A stretch of 36,612 nt of DNA from CBDCYS01 sp965226245 (GCA_965226245.1 CBDDCL010000007.1:1-36612), one strand, 5' to 3'; numbered from the stretch's first letter, positions 1 to 7,775 are shown. Made by a program: numbers and translations. Notes: generated by a model from the letters alone, not told the origin.

Positions 1-114
1 CACGCCTTCAAGAAGAAGGCGAAGAAGGGCCGAAAGACACCGAAAAAGGAAATGGAACTGATCAAGACCCGCCTAGAGGCTGCGCGTCAGGACCACAACA
101 GGAGGCAGAACTGA
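1..114 (+). CDS. higB: HigB/RelE-like toxin, 3' part (gene begins at 36354)
   Basis: These are the last 37 codons and stop of the toxin that begins at 36354, read across the join of the circle. The piece starts HAFKKKAKKGRKTPKKE, the lysine-rich segment that follows the YVLHAF strand in Gp49-like toxins, and ends in a charged helix rich in Arg, Lys and Gln. Its TGA (112-114) overlaps the antitoxin ATG (114-116) by one base, so the two proteins are probably made by coupled translation. Read alone, this fragment has no start codon, which is further evidence that the window opens inside a gene. Confidence 0.85.
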   Translation, partial: HAFKKKAKKGRKTPKKEMELIKTRLEAARQDHNRRQN

Positions 115-479
115 TGGCCAAGGAAACGAACGATACGAATGTGACGGAGAGTAGCGGCAACGTCTTTGCTGACCTCGGATTTCCGAACGCTGATCGCGAG
201 CAGTTGAAGGCGAAGCTCAAGCTGGAGATCTACCGGGCCATCAAGGACCGCGGTTTCACGCAAACCCAAGCTGGAAAGATTCTGGGCATTCAGCAGCCGC
301 ATGTCTCGGCACTGATGAACGGCCGCTCCGGCAACTATTCTCTCGGCCGGCTGTTCGAGTTTCTGAACGCGCTTGGCCGCGACGTCGAGATTGTGGTGCG
401 GCCCAAAGCGCCGGGATCCCCGACCGCCCACACGAGCATGTGGCGCAACCGTAGCGGGTCGGTGAAACAGTATGGGTAA
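114..479 (+). CDS. higA: HigA-like antitoxin, XRE-type helix-turn-helix protein
   Basis: This 121-aa protein belongs to the HTH_37-type antitoxins paired with Gp49-like toxins. It has the characteristic GNVFADLGFPNAD opening near residues 15-27. A helix-turn-helix follows at about residues 49-75 (TQTQAGKILGIQQPHVSALM), then a family ending GRDVEIVVRPK near residue 97. Such proteins neutralise the toxin and repress their own promoter, here probably the leader before 36354. Its start overlaps the toxin stop. The tail after residue 98 (APGSPTAH...) is unlike the usual short C-terminus, and an IS21 relic begins within about 20 bases of the stop. The original end may therefore have been altered by that insertion. 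The core fold is complete, so it is probably functional. Confidence 0.87.
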   Translation: MAKETNDTNVTESSGNVFADLGFPNADREQLKAKLKLEIYRAIKDRGFTQTQAGKILGIQQPHVSALMNGRSGNYSLGRLFEFLNALGRDVEIVVRPKAPGSPTAHTSMWRNRSGSVKQYG

Positions 480-492
480 TGCTACGTCTGGA

Positions 493-642
493 ATGACTCG
501 CCTGCTCCACCGATGCCACATTGTCAACATCCGGGGCAACAGCTACCGGATGCGCCGGCACGCCAAGCTCTCCAAGGCGATCCATCCCGCCGCGAACCGC
601 ATCGCTGCCGAATCACACGCGGTCGGAGATAGCGTGTCATGA
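493..642 (+). pseudogene. istB: IS21-family istB, C-terminal remnant
   Basis: Forty-nine codons encode a segment closely resembling the C-terminus of IstB, the AAA+ helper of IS21 transposition: RLLHRCHIVNIRGNSYRMR followed by a short basic tail and stop. Full IstB is about 250 aa, so the ATPase domain and all of istA are missing. The typical repeated IS21 end sequences lie just downstream at 710-759, in the expected place for the right end. This is a dead fragment left after deletion, directly abutting the antitoxin gene. Confidence 0.72.
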
Positions 643-709
643 CGACCACGCTCCCGGCCCGCTGCCCCGCTCCGGTCGCTCCGCTCCCTCCGCAGGGCTG
701 CGCTCACAT

Positions 710-759
710 CCTGACATTTTCAATGCCCAATACCCTGACATTTTCGATGCCCATTGACA
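710..759. repeat. IS21-type right-end repeats
   Basis: Two 20-bp direct repeats, cctgacattttcaatgccca (710-729) and cctgacattttcgatgccca (734-753), differ at one base. They are followed by TGACA at 755-759. Multiple end-proximal repeats finishing in TGT/ACA are a feature of IS21-family termini, and the istB tail lies upstream. Position 759 is therefore the likely outer end of the relic. Confidence 0.6.
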
Positions 760-1093
760 GCAGCTGCACCGGATCCGGGCCAAGCAGGGGCAAGGCCCAG
801 ATTCGTCCGAAAGGTTCCGAACTCCGACCATTCCCGCCAGCTCGACGCGGCCCGCCTTTCCGACGTTGCCCGGGCGTCTCATCCGTCCGGGTTTGCGCTG
901 AGCCTCCTGGAACCCGCTGCCTCAAGCACCGTCCGGCAGAACACTTGCCAAGCGGCGGGTCTAATGGTGGGATCATGTTTCAGGCGGTCAGGCAATGCAC
1001 CTGTTCCAGTTGAGCGCGTAGCAGACCACCCCTCTTCAGCCGCTGAAGCACGGGCACGTGAAGATGGCGTTCACCGTTGTCCCACCTGGGCGC
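760..1093. other. Non-coding stretch, nothing recognised
   Basis: Between the IS21 end and the RepA relic I see no ORF with a recognisable protein, no RNA gene and no clear repeat. Short open frames here have no family resemblance and are treated as chance. The base composition is GC-rich like the surrounding debris. Confidence 0.4.
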
Positions 1094-1150
1094 TACCCTA
1101 AGAAGATCAAGATCGCCTGGCCTGGCCTGAACTATTCAATTCATAATACC
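1094..1150 (+). pseudogene. RepA_C-type initiator, extreme C-terminal relic
   Basis: The frame through this stretch reads PKKIKIAWPGLNYS. In plasmid RepA_C proteins the block RELKK is followed by IKxAWPxLNYS near the C-terminus. The RELKK half is found separately at 6943-7062, on the same strand, ending in the same aagaagat octamer. The two pieces look like halves of one former gene parted at that octamer. The match is only about 13 residues long, so confidence is moderate. Confidence 0.45.
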
Positions 1151-1218
1151 GCCATGAAAATGGGTGTCGACGGCGTTCCTGCCGCCCCTCCAGGGCTACT
1201 ACCCATGGTGGGGTTCTG

Positions 1219-1247
1219 CCCCGGGTTCCGCTTCGCTTCACCCGGGG
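1219..1247. repeat. Perfect 8-bp stem hairpin
   Basis: CCCCGGGT (1219-1226) pairs with ACCCGGGG (1240-1247) across a 13-base loop. It lies in the intergenic run between the RepA relic and the 3' end of the TPR operon on the opposite strand. It may act as a transcription end for that operon, but no T-run follows on either strand. It could equally be a copy of a dispersed intergenic repeat. Confidence 0.35.
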
Positions 1248-1364
1248 CTACGGCTCCTGTCGCCGCTTCGCGGCTGCGGTGGTTACGAATTTTTCGGGCC
1301 ATACCATGGTCCATCGTACGCTTGAAAGGCGATTTTCGGAGGAGGCTCAGCGACGCACTCGTGA

Positions 1365-2246
1365 TTACGGTCGCCCGCTCGTCGTCAGTTTCCGGTGCAG
1401 CGCGAGTGCCATGGCGCTTTCGGGCACAATCGCCAGCTCCTTTTCAATCGCCTGAACGGCTTCCGCGCGTTTGCCTTGCCGCAGTTGGACCTGCGCGAGC
1501 GACCAGTGAAGACCAGGCTGATGGGGATCGATGTCGGCGGCGCGCCGCAGGAAGTCTTCGGCCAAGTCCAGCCTGCCTTGCGCGAAATAGTTTTCTCCCA
1601 GAGCCTGATACACTCGCGCCGAGCGAGGATTGAGCTGCTTCATTTTCTCAACGCACCAGACGGCGAGCTGTGTGTAGACCCTGCCGAGCCGGTAGGCGTA
1701 TTCGGGATCCCCGGCCTGCTGCTCTCTCAGCGCGCGGTACTGGTCGGTCATCCCGAGGGTGTCTCCTCCACGCTCGTAGGCGACGGCGAGTTGCAGCCGC
1801 ACTGTGGCATCTCCGGGCGCCAGCGAGACCGCTTTTTCGAGATTGCGGATTGCCTCGTCGATCCTTTGCAGGGCAAGCAGGCTCTTGCCGAGCAGCAGGC
1901 GCGGCGGGACGTGTTCCGGCTGCAAGCTGATCGCTGCCCGGAACTGCTCGACGGCCGCCTCGTGCTTCTCCTGCTCTTGGTAGGCGATTCCCAGATTGTG
2001 GTGAACAAAGATGCGCTTGCCCCCCTGCTCGAGCACTTGCCCAAAGGCCTGTTCAGCGGCCGCCCAGTCCGCCGCCCGCAGCGCGGCAACGCCACGCCGA
2101 AAGACCGGTTGCAAACGGCTCGACAGCTCGTCTTCGGCCGCCGCAACCACTCCCATGGAAAGCGCAAGGAAAAGGAGGAAGACCCGGCGTGCCAAGAGCC
2201 GCGAGCGTTGAAGCCTGCTCGGATTTGCCAACAGCGACGCCATCAC
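1365..2246 (-). CDS. Secreted TPR protein, 293 aa (last gene of the operon)
   Basis: An N-terminal signal peptide (basic RLQRSRLLARR, then FLLFLALSMGVVAAA) is followed by tandem tetratricopeptide repeats from about residue 45 to the C-terminus. Repeat signatures such as HHNLGIAYQEQEKHEAAVEQ, LGKSLLALQRIDEAIRNLEK and LGENYFAQGRLDLAEDFLRR are visible. TPR arrays are helical scaffolds for protein contacts, and no enzymatic domain is present. Its start lies 11 bases after the stop of the previous TPR gene, so it is the distal gene of a co-transcribed set. Unlike its operon partners, it has no counterpart in the damaged second copy near 28.5 kb. The specific partner is unknown. Confidence 0.85.
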   Translation of the reverse strand: MMASLLANPSRLQRSRLLARRVFLLFLALSMGVVAAAEDELSSRLQPVFRRGVAALRAADWAAAEQAFGQVLEQGGKRIFVHHNLGIAYQEQEKHEAAVEQFRAAISLQPEHVPPRLLLGKSLLALQRIDEAIRNLEKAVSLAPGDATVRLQLAVAYERGGDTLGMTDQYRALREQQAGDPEYAYRLGRVYTQLAVWCVEKMKQLNPRSARVYQALGENYFAQGRLDLAEDFLRRAADIDPHQPGLHWSLAQVQLRQGKRAEAVQAIEKELAIVPESAMALALHRKLTTSGRP

Positions 2247-2257
2247 CTTCCGCGGGC

Positions 2258-3313
2258 CTACCGCGGGCCCTCCTCATCCTCCAGGCCGAGCCCAGGGATA
2301 TCTTCTCGCGAAAGGAGCCGCCGGCTGTCCTCGGACTCGGCCTGTCGCAAAAGCCTCTCTCTTTCGAGGGCCTCTTTGGCTTCTTCACGGCGCCCGAGTC
2401 GCTGATAAGCGCGACCCAACAGGTAATAGGCCTGCCTCAGGCGAGGCTCCAGTTCCGCCGCGCGCGCTAATTCTGTGACGGCCGCCGCCGAGCGCCCGGC
2501 GGCCAGGAGCGCTCTCCCCAGTCCGAGCCGGGCGACGGCGGATCGAGGGTCCGCGGACACAGCCTGGCGAAAGTGCTGCTCGGCTTGTTTCGTTTCGTTC
2601 CCTTGCAGTTTCAGATGTACGAGATCCGCAAGCTCAAGCCGGCAAACGGCCAGCCCGTAGTGGGCGTCGTAACTTAAAGGGTCGACTTTCAGCGCCCGCT
2701 GGTAATAAAGAGCGGCTTCCCTAAATCTACCCGCCGGAGCTTCCTTCGGCTCCGAGAGCTCGGAGCGGGTCCGCCTCAGATCACCCAAAGCGTTGAGAAC
2801 CGTGACGGATTCCGGGTTCGCCCGAAGTGCTTTCCGGTACTCCTCTTCAGCCTCGACATACTTTCGCTGTGCCAGGTTAGCTTCCGCCATGAGCTGATGA
2901 ACGCGGTACGAGTCGGGCGCCATCGCGAATAGCTTCTGATATTCGACCTGAGAAAGAATCAAGCTGAGCTTGGTGAGATGGTAGAGGGCGTCGACACTTT
3001 CGGGGTCGATTCGCAGGCCCTCTCGCAGCTCGCGATAGGCTGCTCCATAGTCGCCCTGGGCAAGCTTGGCCTGGGCGAGCTGCACGTGGCCGGCCGCCTC
3101 TTGCGGATGCTCTCGGATGTATTTCTCCGCGAACTCGGCAGCCTTGGCGGGTTCGCCCCGATAGAGGGCTTTTTCGCTCGCCGAAAGTTTCGGAGAGTCT
3201 TGACCGGTAATTGCTGCCGCAAACCAGCAACCGATGAGAAGCAATCCGCCGGTGCGTCGCGCGGCCCGCAATCCCTGCGCGCAGCGCTCGGAAGCTGACA
3301 GCCAAGCAGTCAT
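2258..3313 (-). CDS. Secreted TPR protein, 351 aa
   Basis: I place the start at the ATG at 3313 (MTAWLSASERC) rather than further upstream. It puts a proper signal peptide at the N-terminus (RRTGGLLLIGCWFAAAITG), and the ATG overlaps the stop of the 59-aa gene as ATGA. Seven or so tetratricopeptide repeats follow, for example VQLAQAKLAQGDYGAAYREL and GLGRALLAAGRSAAAVTELA. The role is presumably protein-protein contact in the periplasm or outer membrane. A second copy at 28401-28583 retains only the first 56 or so codons. It belongs to the operon 4489-1365 and lies 11 bases before the 293-aa TPR gene. Confidence 0.85.
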   Translation of the reverse strand: MTAWLSASERCAQGLRAARRTGGLLLIGCWFAAAITGQDSPKLSASEKALYRGEPAKAAEFAEKYIREHPQEAAGHVQLAQAKLAQGDYGAAYRELREGLRIDPESVDALYHLTKLSLILSQVEYQKLFAMAPDSYRVHQLMAEANLAQRKYVEAEEEYRKALRANPESVTVLNALGDLRRTRSELSEPKEAPAGRFREAALYYQRALKVDPLSYDAHYGLAVCRLELADLVHLKLQGNETKQAEQHFRQAVSADPRSAVARLGLGRALLAAGRSAAAVTELARAAELEPRLRQAYYLLGRAYQRLGRREEAKEALERERLLRQAESEDSRRLLSREDIPGLGLEDEEGPR

Positions 3314-3489
3314 GCGGACCGTCTCATCGTCTGCTCGAATGCTTCCACGCTTCCGACATACCTCTGGTAGTAGGCCTCGAACGGCGACTTCAGAGCCATG
3401 CCCGGAAAACATCGGAAACAGTTGGCATAGTAAGACCGGCCGATCGAGGCAGTCAAGAAAGGCGTCTGAGCGATCGGCCCGTCACTCAT
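3310..3489 (-). CDS. Conserved small protein, 59 aa, nested between TPR genes
   Basis: The ORF begins inside the stop region of the upstream TPR gene (ATGAGTGA shared) and ends by overlapping the next gene's start (ATGA). This is the classic arrangement of coupled translation. The protein has a CFRC motif in NCFRCFPG and an aromatic segment FEAYYQRYVGSVEAFE, with no signal peptide or membrane segment. A diverged copy of 69 aa occurs at 28195-28404 in the same position of the duplicated operon. There the frame, both overlaps and nearly all of the last 50 residues are kept although the N-terminal ten codons differ. Conservation through divergence argues that it is translated. I do not recognise the family. 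The paired cysteines could bind metal, which is a guess. Confidence 0.65.
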   Translation of the reverse strand: MSDGPIAQTPFLTASIGRSYYANCFRCFPGMALKSPFEAYYQRYVGSVEAFEQTMRRSA

Positions 3490-4489
3490 TTGTTTTCTCT
3501 CGGGTCTTTTGCTTCTCGAGTTCCTTGAACTTCTCGAGAGCCCCCCGAGCCTTTTCCTTCTCGTCGAGCGCCCGGTAGACGCGTCCCATTGCGTAGTACG
3601 GCTTGGGGTCATCCGGGTCGAGTTTCGCGGCCTGTTTGAGGTGCCCGATGGCCTCTTCCCGCTTGCCCTGCCTGTCGAGCAACATACCCATCTGATAGCG
3701 CGCGCGGGCGAAGCGCGGGTCGTAGCCGACTGCCTCGCGGAGGTAGGTTTCCGCCTCTTCGAGCCGATCCAGGCGATAGAGAACCGTGCCGAGATTCACG
3801 GGCGGCCAGGCGGACGGGCGAGCTCCGTTGCGGTTCAGTTCGACCGCCTCTCGATAGACCTCAACGGCCTCGTCGAAACGGCCCAGTGCCTCGTAACAGA
3901 GGCCCACCCGGTCATAGGCTCGCGCAAAGCCGGGGTCGAGGCGGATGGCTCCCTTGAACTTGACGATCGCTTCGGTAAATCGCTGGTCGTCGTAATCGAG
4001 CCGCCCCAGCCAATAAAGATACAAGGCTTCATCCGGGTTCGCGCCGGTCAGCTTCTCGACCTCCGGCCGCGCCCAATCGCGCCGGCCCAGCACGACATAA
4101 GCCATGGCGAGCGTGAAACGGCTCGAATCATCCAGCGGCGCCAGAGCGTCGGACTTCTTGAAGGCGATAGCTGCGTTGAGGTGTTTGCCTTTGCGAAAGA
4201 AAACTCCACCCAACGCCGACAGAAGCTCCGGCGAATCAGGACGCCGCTCGATCTCTTCGAGCAAGAGCGGCTCCAGCCGGTTATCGTTTCCCGCCTGGAG
4301 AGCCGTCCTCAGCTCGGAAGACACGCCGGCGGGCAAGGTGACCGAGGCGGCGGCGGCGGTTCGAATTTCTTCGCCGGCCGCCGGCCCCTGGCCTGTGGCG
4401 CTCGAAAAGGCAGCCGTCAGAAAGCAGCTAACCACGAGCCGACCGGTGCACCGTGCTGCCGGCGTTCTCAACCGTCGAGCGGCAAACAT
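3482..4489 (-). CDS. Secreted TPR protein, 335 aa (first gene of the operon)
   Basis: The likely start is the ATG at 4489 (MFAARRLRTP), giving a signal peptide through VVSCFLTAAFSSATG. An in-frame extension to 4588 only reads through the end of the neighbouring IS. Tetratricopeptide repeats fill the rest: ALGGVFFRKGKHLNAAIAFK, YDRVGLCYEALGRFDEAVEV and NLGTVLYRLDRLEEAETYLR. It is the intact paralogue of the gene split by IS1380 copy B at 25525-28201. IS1380 copy A ends 12 bases upstream of the ATG, so the native promoter has been replaced or lost. Expression may now depend on the IS. The function is unknown beyond scaffold. Confidence 0.85.
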   Translation of the reverse strand: MFAARRLRTPAARCTGRLVVSCFLTAAFSSATGQGPAAGEEIRTAAAASVTLPAGVSSELRTALQAGNDNRLEPLLLEEIERRPDSPELLSALGGVFFRKGKHLNAAIAFKKSDALAPLDDSSRFTLAMAYVVLGRRDWARPEVEKLTGANPDEALYLYWLGRLDYDDQRFTEAIVKFKGAIRLDPGFARAYDRVGLCYEALGRFDEAVEVYREAVELNRNGARPSAWPPVNLGTVLYRLDRLEEAETYLREAVGYDPRFARARYQMGMLLDRQGKREEAIGHLKQAAKLDPDDPKPYYAMGRVYRALDEKEKARGALEKFKELEKQKTREKTNE

Positions 4490-4501
4490 GAACGGTCTTA
4501 G

Positions 4502-6166
4502 CCAGGATTTCCATTTTGGCCCTGGTACCGCGACAGTATACACCCGCGTCGCCCCGAATACCACGTCTTTTCGCGCTGAACCCTGCACATCACCTCCGCC
4601 GATAGGCGCCAGGGCTCGTCCGTCCGCTCACAGACGTTGGTTGAGCGGACTGAACGGCGCTCCGGCCGACACTGCTCCTGCGAAACCTTTTTGGAGCCAA
4701 AAACTGTTGATCCTCGCCCGGGCAACGCTACCCACCGGGCACAGGCAGCGCCCAGATCCTCCGCAGCATGTCGCCAAACAGCCGCCGGTTCAGATGTCCC
4801 TCCGCCAATAAGAGCCAGTAATACCGGGCGTGCTTGACCAGCCGTCCGCCGGTCTTCATCAGCCGGTGCTGCAGACTCGTCAGCGACCAGCTCTTGATCC
4901 TGCGCGGCAGTCCGAGTCGCCGCCACAGGTTGCCCAAGTTGTAGGAGAGCACGCTGAGCTGAAGCCGCACTTCGTTTGCTCGGAAGCGATGGCACGACAG
5001 CCGCGTCCAGTGAGTCGCCTGCTTGCCTTCCTTGATCCACTGCTCGGCGGTGCCGCGCTTGTTGTAGAACCGCACCAGCGAACGACTCGGCAGGGTCATG
5101 TTGGTCACCAAGAAGCCGGGTCGCGCAAACAGCTCACCCGGGTGATGCTCCACTTTGGCGACGATCCGTCGGGGCTTGGACCAGCTCTCCGCCTGATAGC
5201 GGAAACTCTTGTAGCGCACCAGCGGTTTCGCGCTGGGCCTGCCCGGCGGCCGGAACAAGATGTCGGCGATCTCCCACTCCAGCTTCTTGTTGGCCGGGAT
5301 GCGAATGACGTAGTCCACTCCGCGATCCTCCAACGCCTCGTAGATCTCCGGCTTGGCGAAGGCGGCGTCGGCGCGGAACGTCACTCGCTTGCGTTCTCCC
5401 TGTTGGCGCTCGATCTCGGGCAACAGCAGTTCGTCCCAGTCCTCGGCGCTGGACACGTTGCCCGCTCGCAGCTTCGCCGCCAGACAGTCGCCGTGCTGGT
5501 TGAACAGCAACAGCGGGTGATAGCAGACGGACTCAAAGTGGCCGTTGTAGGCACTGCCCTCTTGTTGGCCGTGGACCGGGCTTTCGGTCGAATCCATGTC
5601 GAGCACGACGCGCTCGGAGTCGTCTTGCGTCTCGGCTTGCGCCACCAACTCGCGGTTCACCGCCATCAGCCCGATCAGATTCTCGTCGCCGGCGAGCATG
5701 CCGGTCTCAAAGCTCTGCAGCCTGGAGGTCAGTGCTCCGCCGCGATCCCAGTTATTCTTCGAGCCGATCAAGCGAAACGTCGGATCGACGGATACCCGAA
5801 CGGCGTCGTTGAGATCCTCGTAGCCCGCCAACCGAGAGTAGACCGACTGCCGCAGCAGATCGACGAACGGGAACTTCTTGTTCGCACCTTGCCGTGAATC
5901 GCTGAGATGTTCCTCGATCAGCCTGCCCAGTCCGAGCCGCTCGTCCAACTCGCGAATCATAATCAACCCGCCGTCCGAGGTGACTCGCGACCCTTGGAAA
6001 TCGACTTTGAGAAATCCATTGAAACTTAGCTGGAATGGCTTGGTTTGTTTTTCACCCATTGGGTGTTGGCCTCCATGGCGTCCTCATCGGGCTCTAGCCC
6101 CTATGAATAAAGACGCTCAAGGCCGCTGGAAGGTCGGGATGTCAAACATCAAATTGAAAATGCGGG
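4502..6166 (-). mobile_element. IS1380-family element, copy A (1665 bp)
   Basis: The ends were set by comparison with copy B (25858-27522), with which it is collinear and nearly identical over 1665 bp. One end reads ccaggatttccattttgg. The other, reverse-complemented, reads cccgcattttcaatttg, an imperfect inverted repeat typical of the family. The five bases flanking each side (cttag and ttcaa) do not match. Unlike copy B this copy has no target duplication, so one flank has probably been rearranged since insertion. It sits just upstream of the TPR operon and is oriented the same way. Confidence 0.85.
4728..6059 (-). CDS. IS1380-family transposase, copy A (443 aa)
   Basis: A full-length DDE transposase. 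Catalytic-type motifs are visible: the first Asp in VVLDMDSTESPVHGQQEGS near residue 170, a second in FRADAAFAKPEIYEALEDRG, and the Glu in RGTAEQWIKEGKQATHW. It cuts and joins the element's inverted ends. It differs from copy B in only two residues that I can see (MIREL against LIREL, KNNWD against KKNWD), so at least one of the two moved recently. A 107-base leader precedes the ATG and contains a conserved hairpin. The frame is intact, so it should be active. Confidence 0.92.
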   Translation of the reverse strand: MGEKQTKPFQLSFNGFLKVDFQGSRVTSDGGLIMIRELDERLGLGRLIEEHLSDSRQGANKKFPFVDLLRQSVYSRLAGYEDLNDAVRVSVDPTFRLIGSKNNWDRGGALTSRLQSFETGMLAGDENLIGLMAVNRELVAQAETQDDSERVVLDMDSTESPVHGQQEGSAYNGHFESVCYHPLLLFNQHGDCLAAKLRAGNVSSAEDWDELLLPEIERQQGERKRVTFRADAAFAKPEIYEALEDRGVDYVIRIPANKKLEWEIADILFRPPGRPSAKPLVRYKSFRYQAESWSKPRRIVAKVEHHPGELFARPGFLVTNMTLPSRSLVRFYNKRGTAEQWIKEGKQATHWTRLSCHRFRANEVRLQLSVLSYNLGNLWRRLGLPRRIKSWSLTSLQHRLMKTGGRLVKHARYYWLLLAEGHLNRRLFGDMLRRIWALPVPGG

Positions 6167-6339
6167 TTCAACGGCTCCGGGGGTCTTGATCCTGCATCCC
6201 TCGATACCGGCTATCACCCCGCTCAATCAAGGTCAGCTAACAAGCTAATCTGCCCTTTCCTGACCTCTCAGCGGCGCGTCAGCGGCCTTAGTGCGCCGGG
6301 TTGGACGCAGGGCTACGCTAGGAGGAGAGGAGATTAGCT

Positions 6340-6942
6340 ATGGGAGAAGTCCTGAACGAATATGCCGCGTTCATACAAGCACTGGCGACCGTCGGCCTGA
6401 TTGCTGTCACCGTAGGATTATTGCTTGCGACTAGAAATATGGCGCGGTCATCGAAGGAAACGAGTGAGGCAAGGAAGCTCCTCGCAGACGAGAATCAAAA
6501 GCTCCGAAAGGATGCAAAGAGTCCCCAAATTTTGGCGAAACTCAAGCCGATGGCTGACGCTGGAGACTTCATTCAACTCGTCTTGAATAACATGGGTCAG
6601 GGGGCGGCGCTGAATGTGAAATTTAGGTTGGAAGGGGATGAAGAGGATTTTAAAAGCCACGAGATGACAAGCGTTCGAAGGGGATTGTCTCCCATCAACT
6701 TTATGTCGCAAGGGGAGTCCGAGATTTATGAATTGGGTCCGGGGCGTACTCTTTTTGCCGATCCTCCAATGAAGCCTTTTTCAGTTGTAATTAACTATGA
6801 AGATGTGGACGGCCAGTCGTATGAGAAGCGGATTGTGCTCGATGTGCAGCAATTCGATGGCTTAGCATGGTCGGGGGCGTCCGTGGCGTGGCGTCAGATG
6901 GAGGCGTTGGAAGGAATTGCGAAGCATTTTAAGAGCAATTGA
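6340..6942 (+). CDS. Orphan membrane-anchored protein, 200 aa
   Basis: A strong ribosome site (AGGAGG within aggaggagaggagatt) lies before the ATG. The N-terminus has one membrane helix (about residues 11-30, IQALATVGLIAVTVGLLLA), then a basic, coiled-coil-like stretch rich in Lys, Glu and Leu (residues 35-60). A soluble domain of about 130 residues follows, with alternating strand-like segments (FIQLVLNNMGQGAALNVKFR, PFSVVINYEDVDGQSYEKR). That layout resembles small bacterial proteins with a transmembrane anchor and a beta-sandwich domain, but I do not recognise a family. The coding sequence is visibly richer in A and T than its neighbours, suggesting separate acquisition. It lies between IS1380 copy A and a RepA relic. 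Confidence 0.7.
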   Translation: MGEVLNEYAAFIQALATVGLIAVTVGLLLATRNMARSSKETSEARKLLADENQKLRKDAKSPQILAKLKPMADAGDFIQLVLNNMGQGAALNVKFRLEGDEEDFKSHEMTSVRRGLSPINFMSQGESEIYELGPGRTLFADPPMKPFSVVINYEDVDGQSYEKRIVLDVQQFDGLAWSGASVAWRQMEALEGIAKHFKSN

Positions 6943-7361
6943 AGGCTCCGCAGCGGCTCACCTGGCGACAGGTGTACCGGCAGTTCGGACCGAATCCAAA
7001 CAACGCGGCCACTCACGATGCCATTCAAAACTTCCGCCGCCGCACCCTACGCGAGTTGAAGAAGATGGTGGATTTCGACAACAACTGCATCTGGGGTCCG
7101 CTCCTCACGAAAGCAGTTGGGTCTCTCTTGCCGAATGCGGCCCGGGAGAAACTTCTCGCGGAAAAGCCCGAGTTTGTCGAAGACGCGCTTGATCTGCTTT
7201 TTTCCTGCACGAACCGGGAGAAGATCATCAAAGCAACGCTTGAGTGGATTCGAACGACGACGGTCGCGGGTTATCACGGATCTCGCTTGATCGATTTGGA
7301 AGTCGCGCTGATCCAGTCGGCCCAGTCGGCCGTAGTGGACGCACCGGGCGAGGGCGTGTAG
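6939..7361 (+). pseudogene. Fusion ORF: RepA_C relic joined to an unknown fragment
   Basis: Codons from 6943 to about 7062 read QRLTWRQVYRQFGPNP...NFRRRTLRELKK, the winged-helix segment near the C-terminus of RepA_C-type plasmid initiators. After the shared aagaagat the frame continues into an unrelated sequence beginning MVDFDNNCIWGPLLTKAVG and including YHGSRLIDLEV, which I cannot place. The second part could be the 5' portion of another gene starting at the ATG at 7065 and cut short at 7361. The missing RepA tail (IKIAWPGLNYS) is at 1094-1150. This is most likely a recombination product, though the ORF could still be translated: it overlaps the 200-aa gene's stop (6940-6942) by four bases. 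Confidence 0.55.
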
Positions 7362-7377
7362 CTGTTCTCCCTTGAGG

Positions 7378-7590
7378 AGCCCGCGTCGGATCCGCCGAGG
7401 ATCTCGAAAGGTTGCTGGCCCGGCGCCCGCCCCGTGAGCCGGATGAAGGCGATCTGGTACGCCAGGCCAAGTTGGTTGTGAGATCGTCGTGCCGACTCGA
7501 AACCTCTTAGCGTATAAATTCGCACGATTCTGGGCGCTACCCTTGTTCCGCAAGGTGCTAACGGATCCGTCGCATCCACAGCCCCGCGTC
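7378..7590 (-). pseudogene. Tn3-family transposase (tnpA), N-terminal relic
   Basis: Read on the minus strand, this stretch encodes RIVRIYTLRGFESARRSHN followed by QLGLAYQIAFIRLTGRAPG. It strongly resembles the DUF4158 opening of Tn3-family TnpA (xLVRHYTLS...RRxxHNRLGFAxQLxFLRLTGR). About 60 codons remain of a protein near 1000 residues. No 38-bp terminal repeat adjoins it. Together with the 38-bp ends and resolvase remnant at 30924-31340, it shows that a Tn3-type transposon once resided here. Confidence 0.55.
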
Positions 7591-7649
7591 ATCAACACCG
7601 ACCAGGCACGCCGAATGTGCCACTGGCCGTCAAGATGTGCTGATTGAAG

Positions 7650-7715
7650 ATGTTAAAGAACTCGGCTGCGCAGTTGCTTTTGCGGCGCGTGGAAGTGCGT
7701 CCGCCGGAGTGACGA
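7650..7715 (+). pseudogene. 3' remnant of a TPR gene (second copy)
   Basis: The last codons read AQLLLRRVEVRPPE and a TGA, identical in protein to the end of the intact 551-aa TPR gene at 20213-21868. Upstream of about 7650 an in-frame stop and loss of similarity mark the break. The following 120 bases and the opposing TonB 3' end are also shared between the two loci. This is therefore the stump of a duplicated TPR gene that once faced the TonB receptor gene. Confidence 0.65.
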
Positions 7716-7775
7716 TTGGCGGGCCGACCTTAGCCTGCATTTCTCGCCGGCTGACGGCCGAAATACACAATACCA

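Noticed and set aside
1395..2405. 336-aa open frame on the plus strand
   Set aside because: Opposite-strand shadow of two TPR genes that have signal peptides and clear repeats.
3509..4501. 330-aa open frame on the plus strand
   Set aside because: Antisense to the intact TPR gene; low-complexity composition and no recognisable domain.
4830..5897. 355-aa open frame on the plus strand (and its twin at 26186-27253)
   Set aside because: It is the antisense shadow of the IS1380 transposase, with no protein family pattern; GC-rich codons leave long opposite-strand frames.
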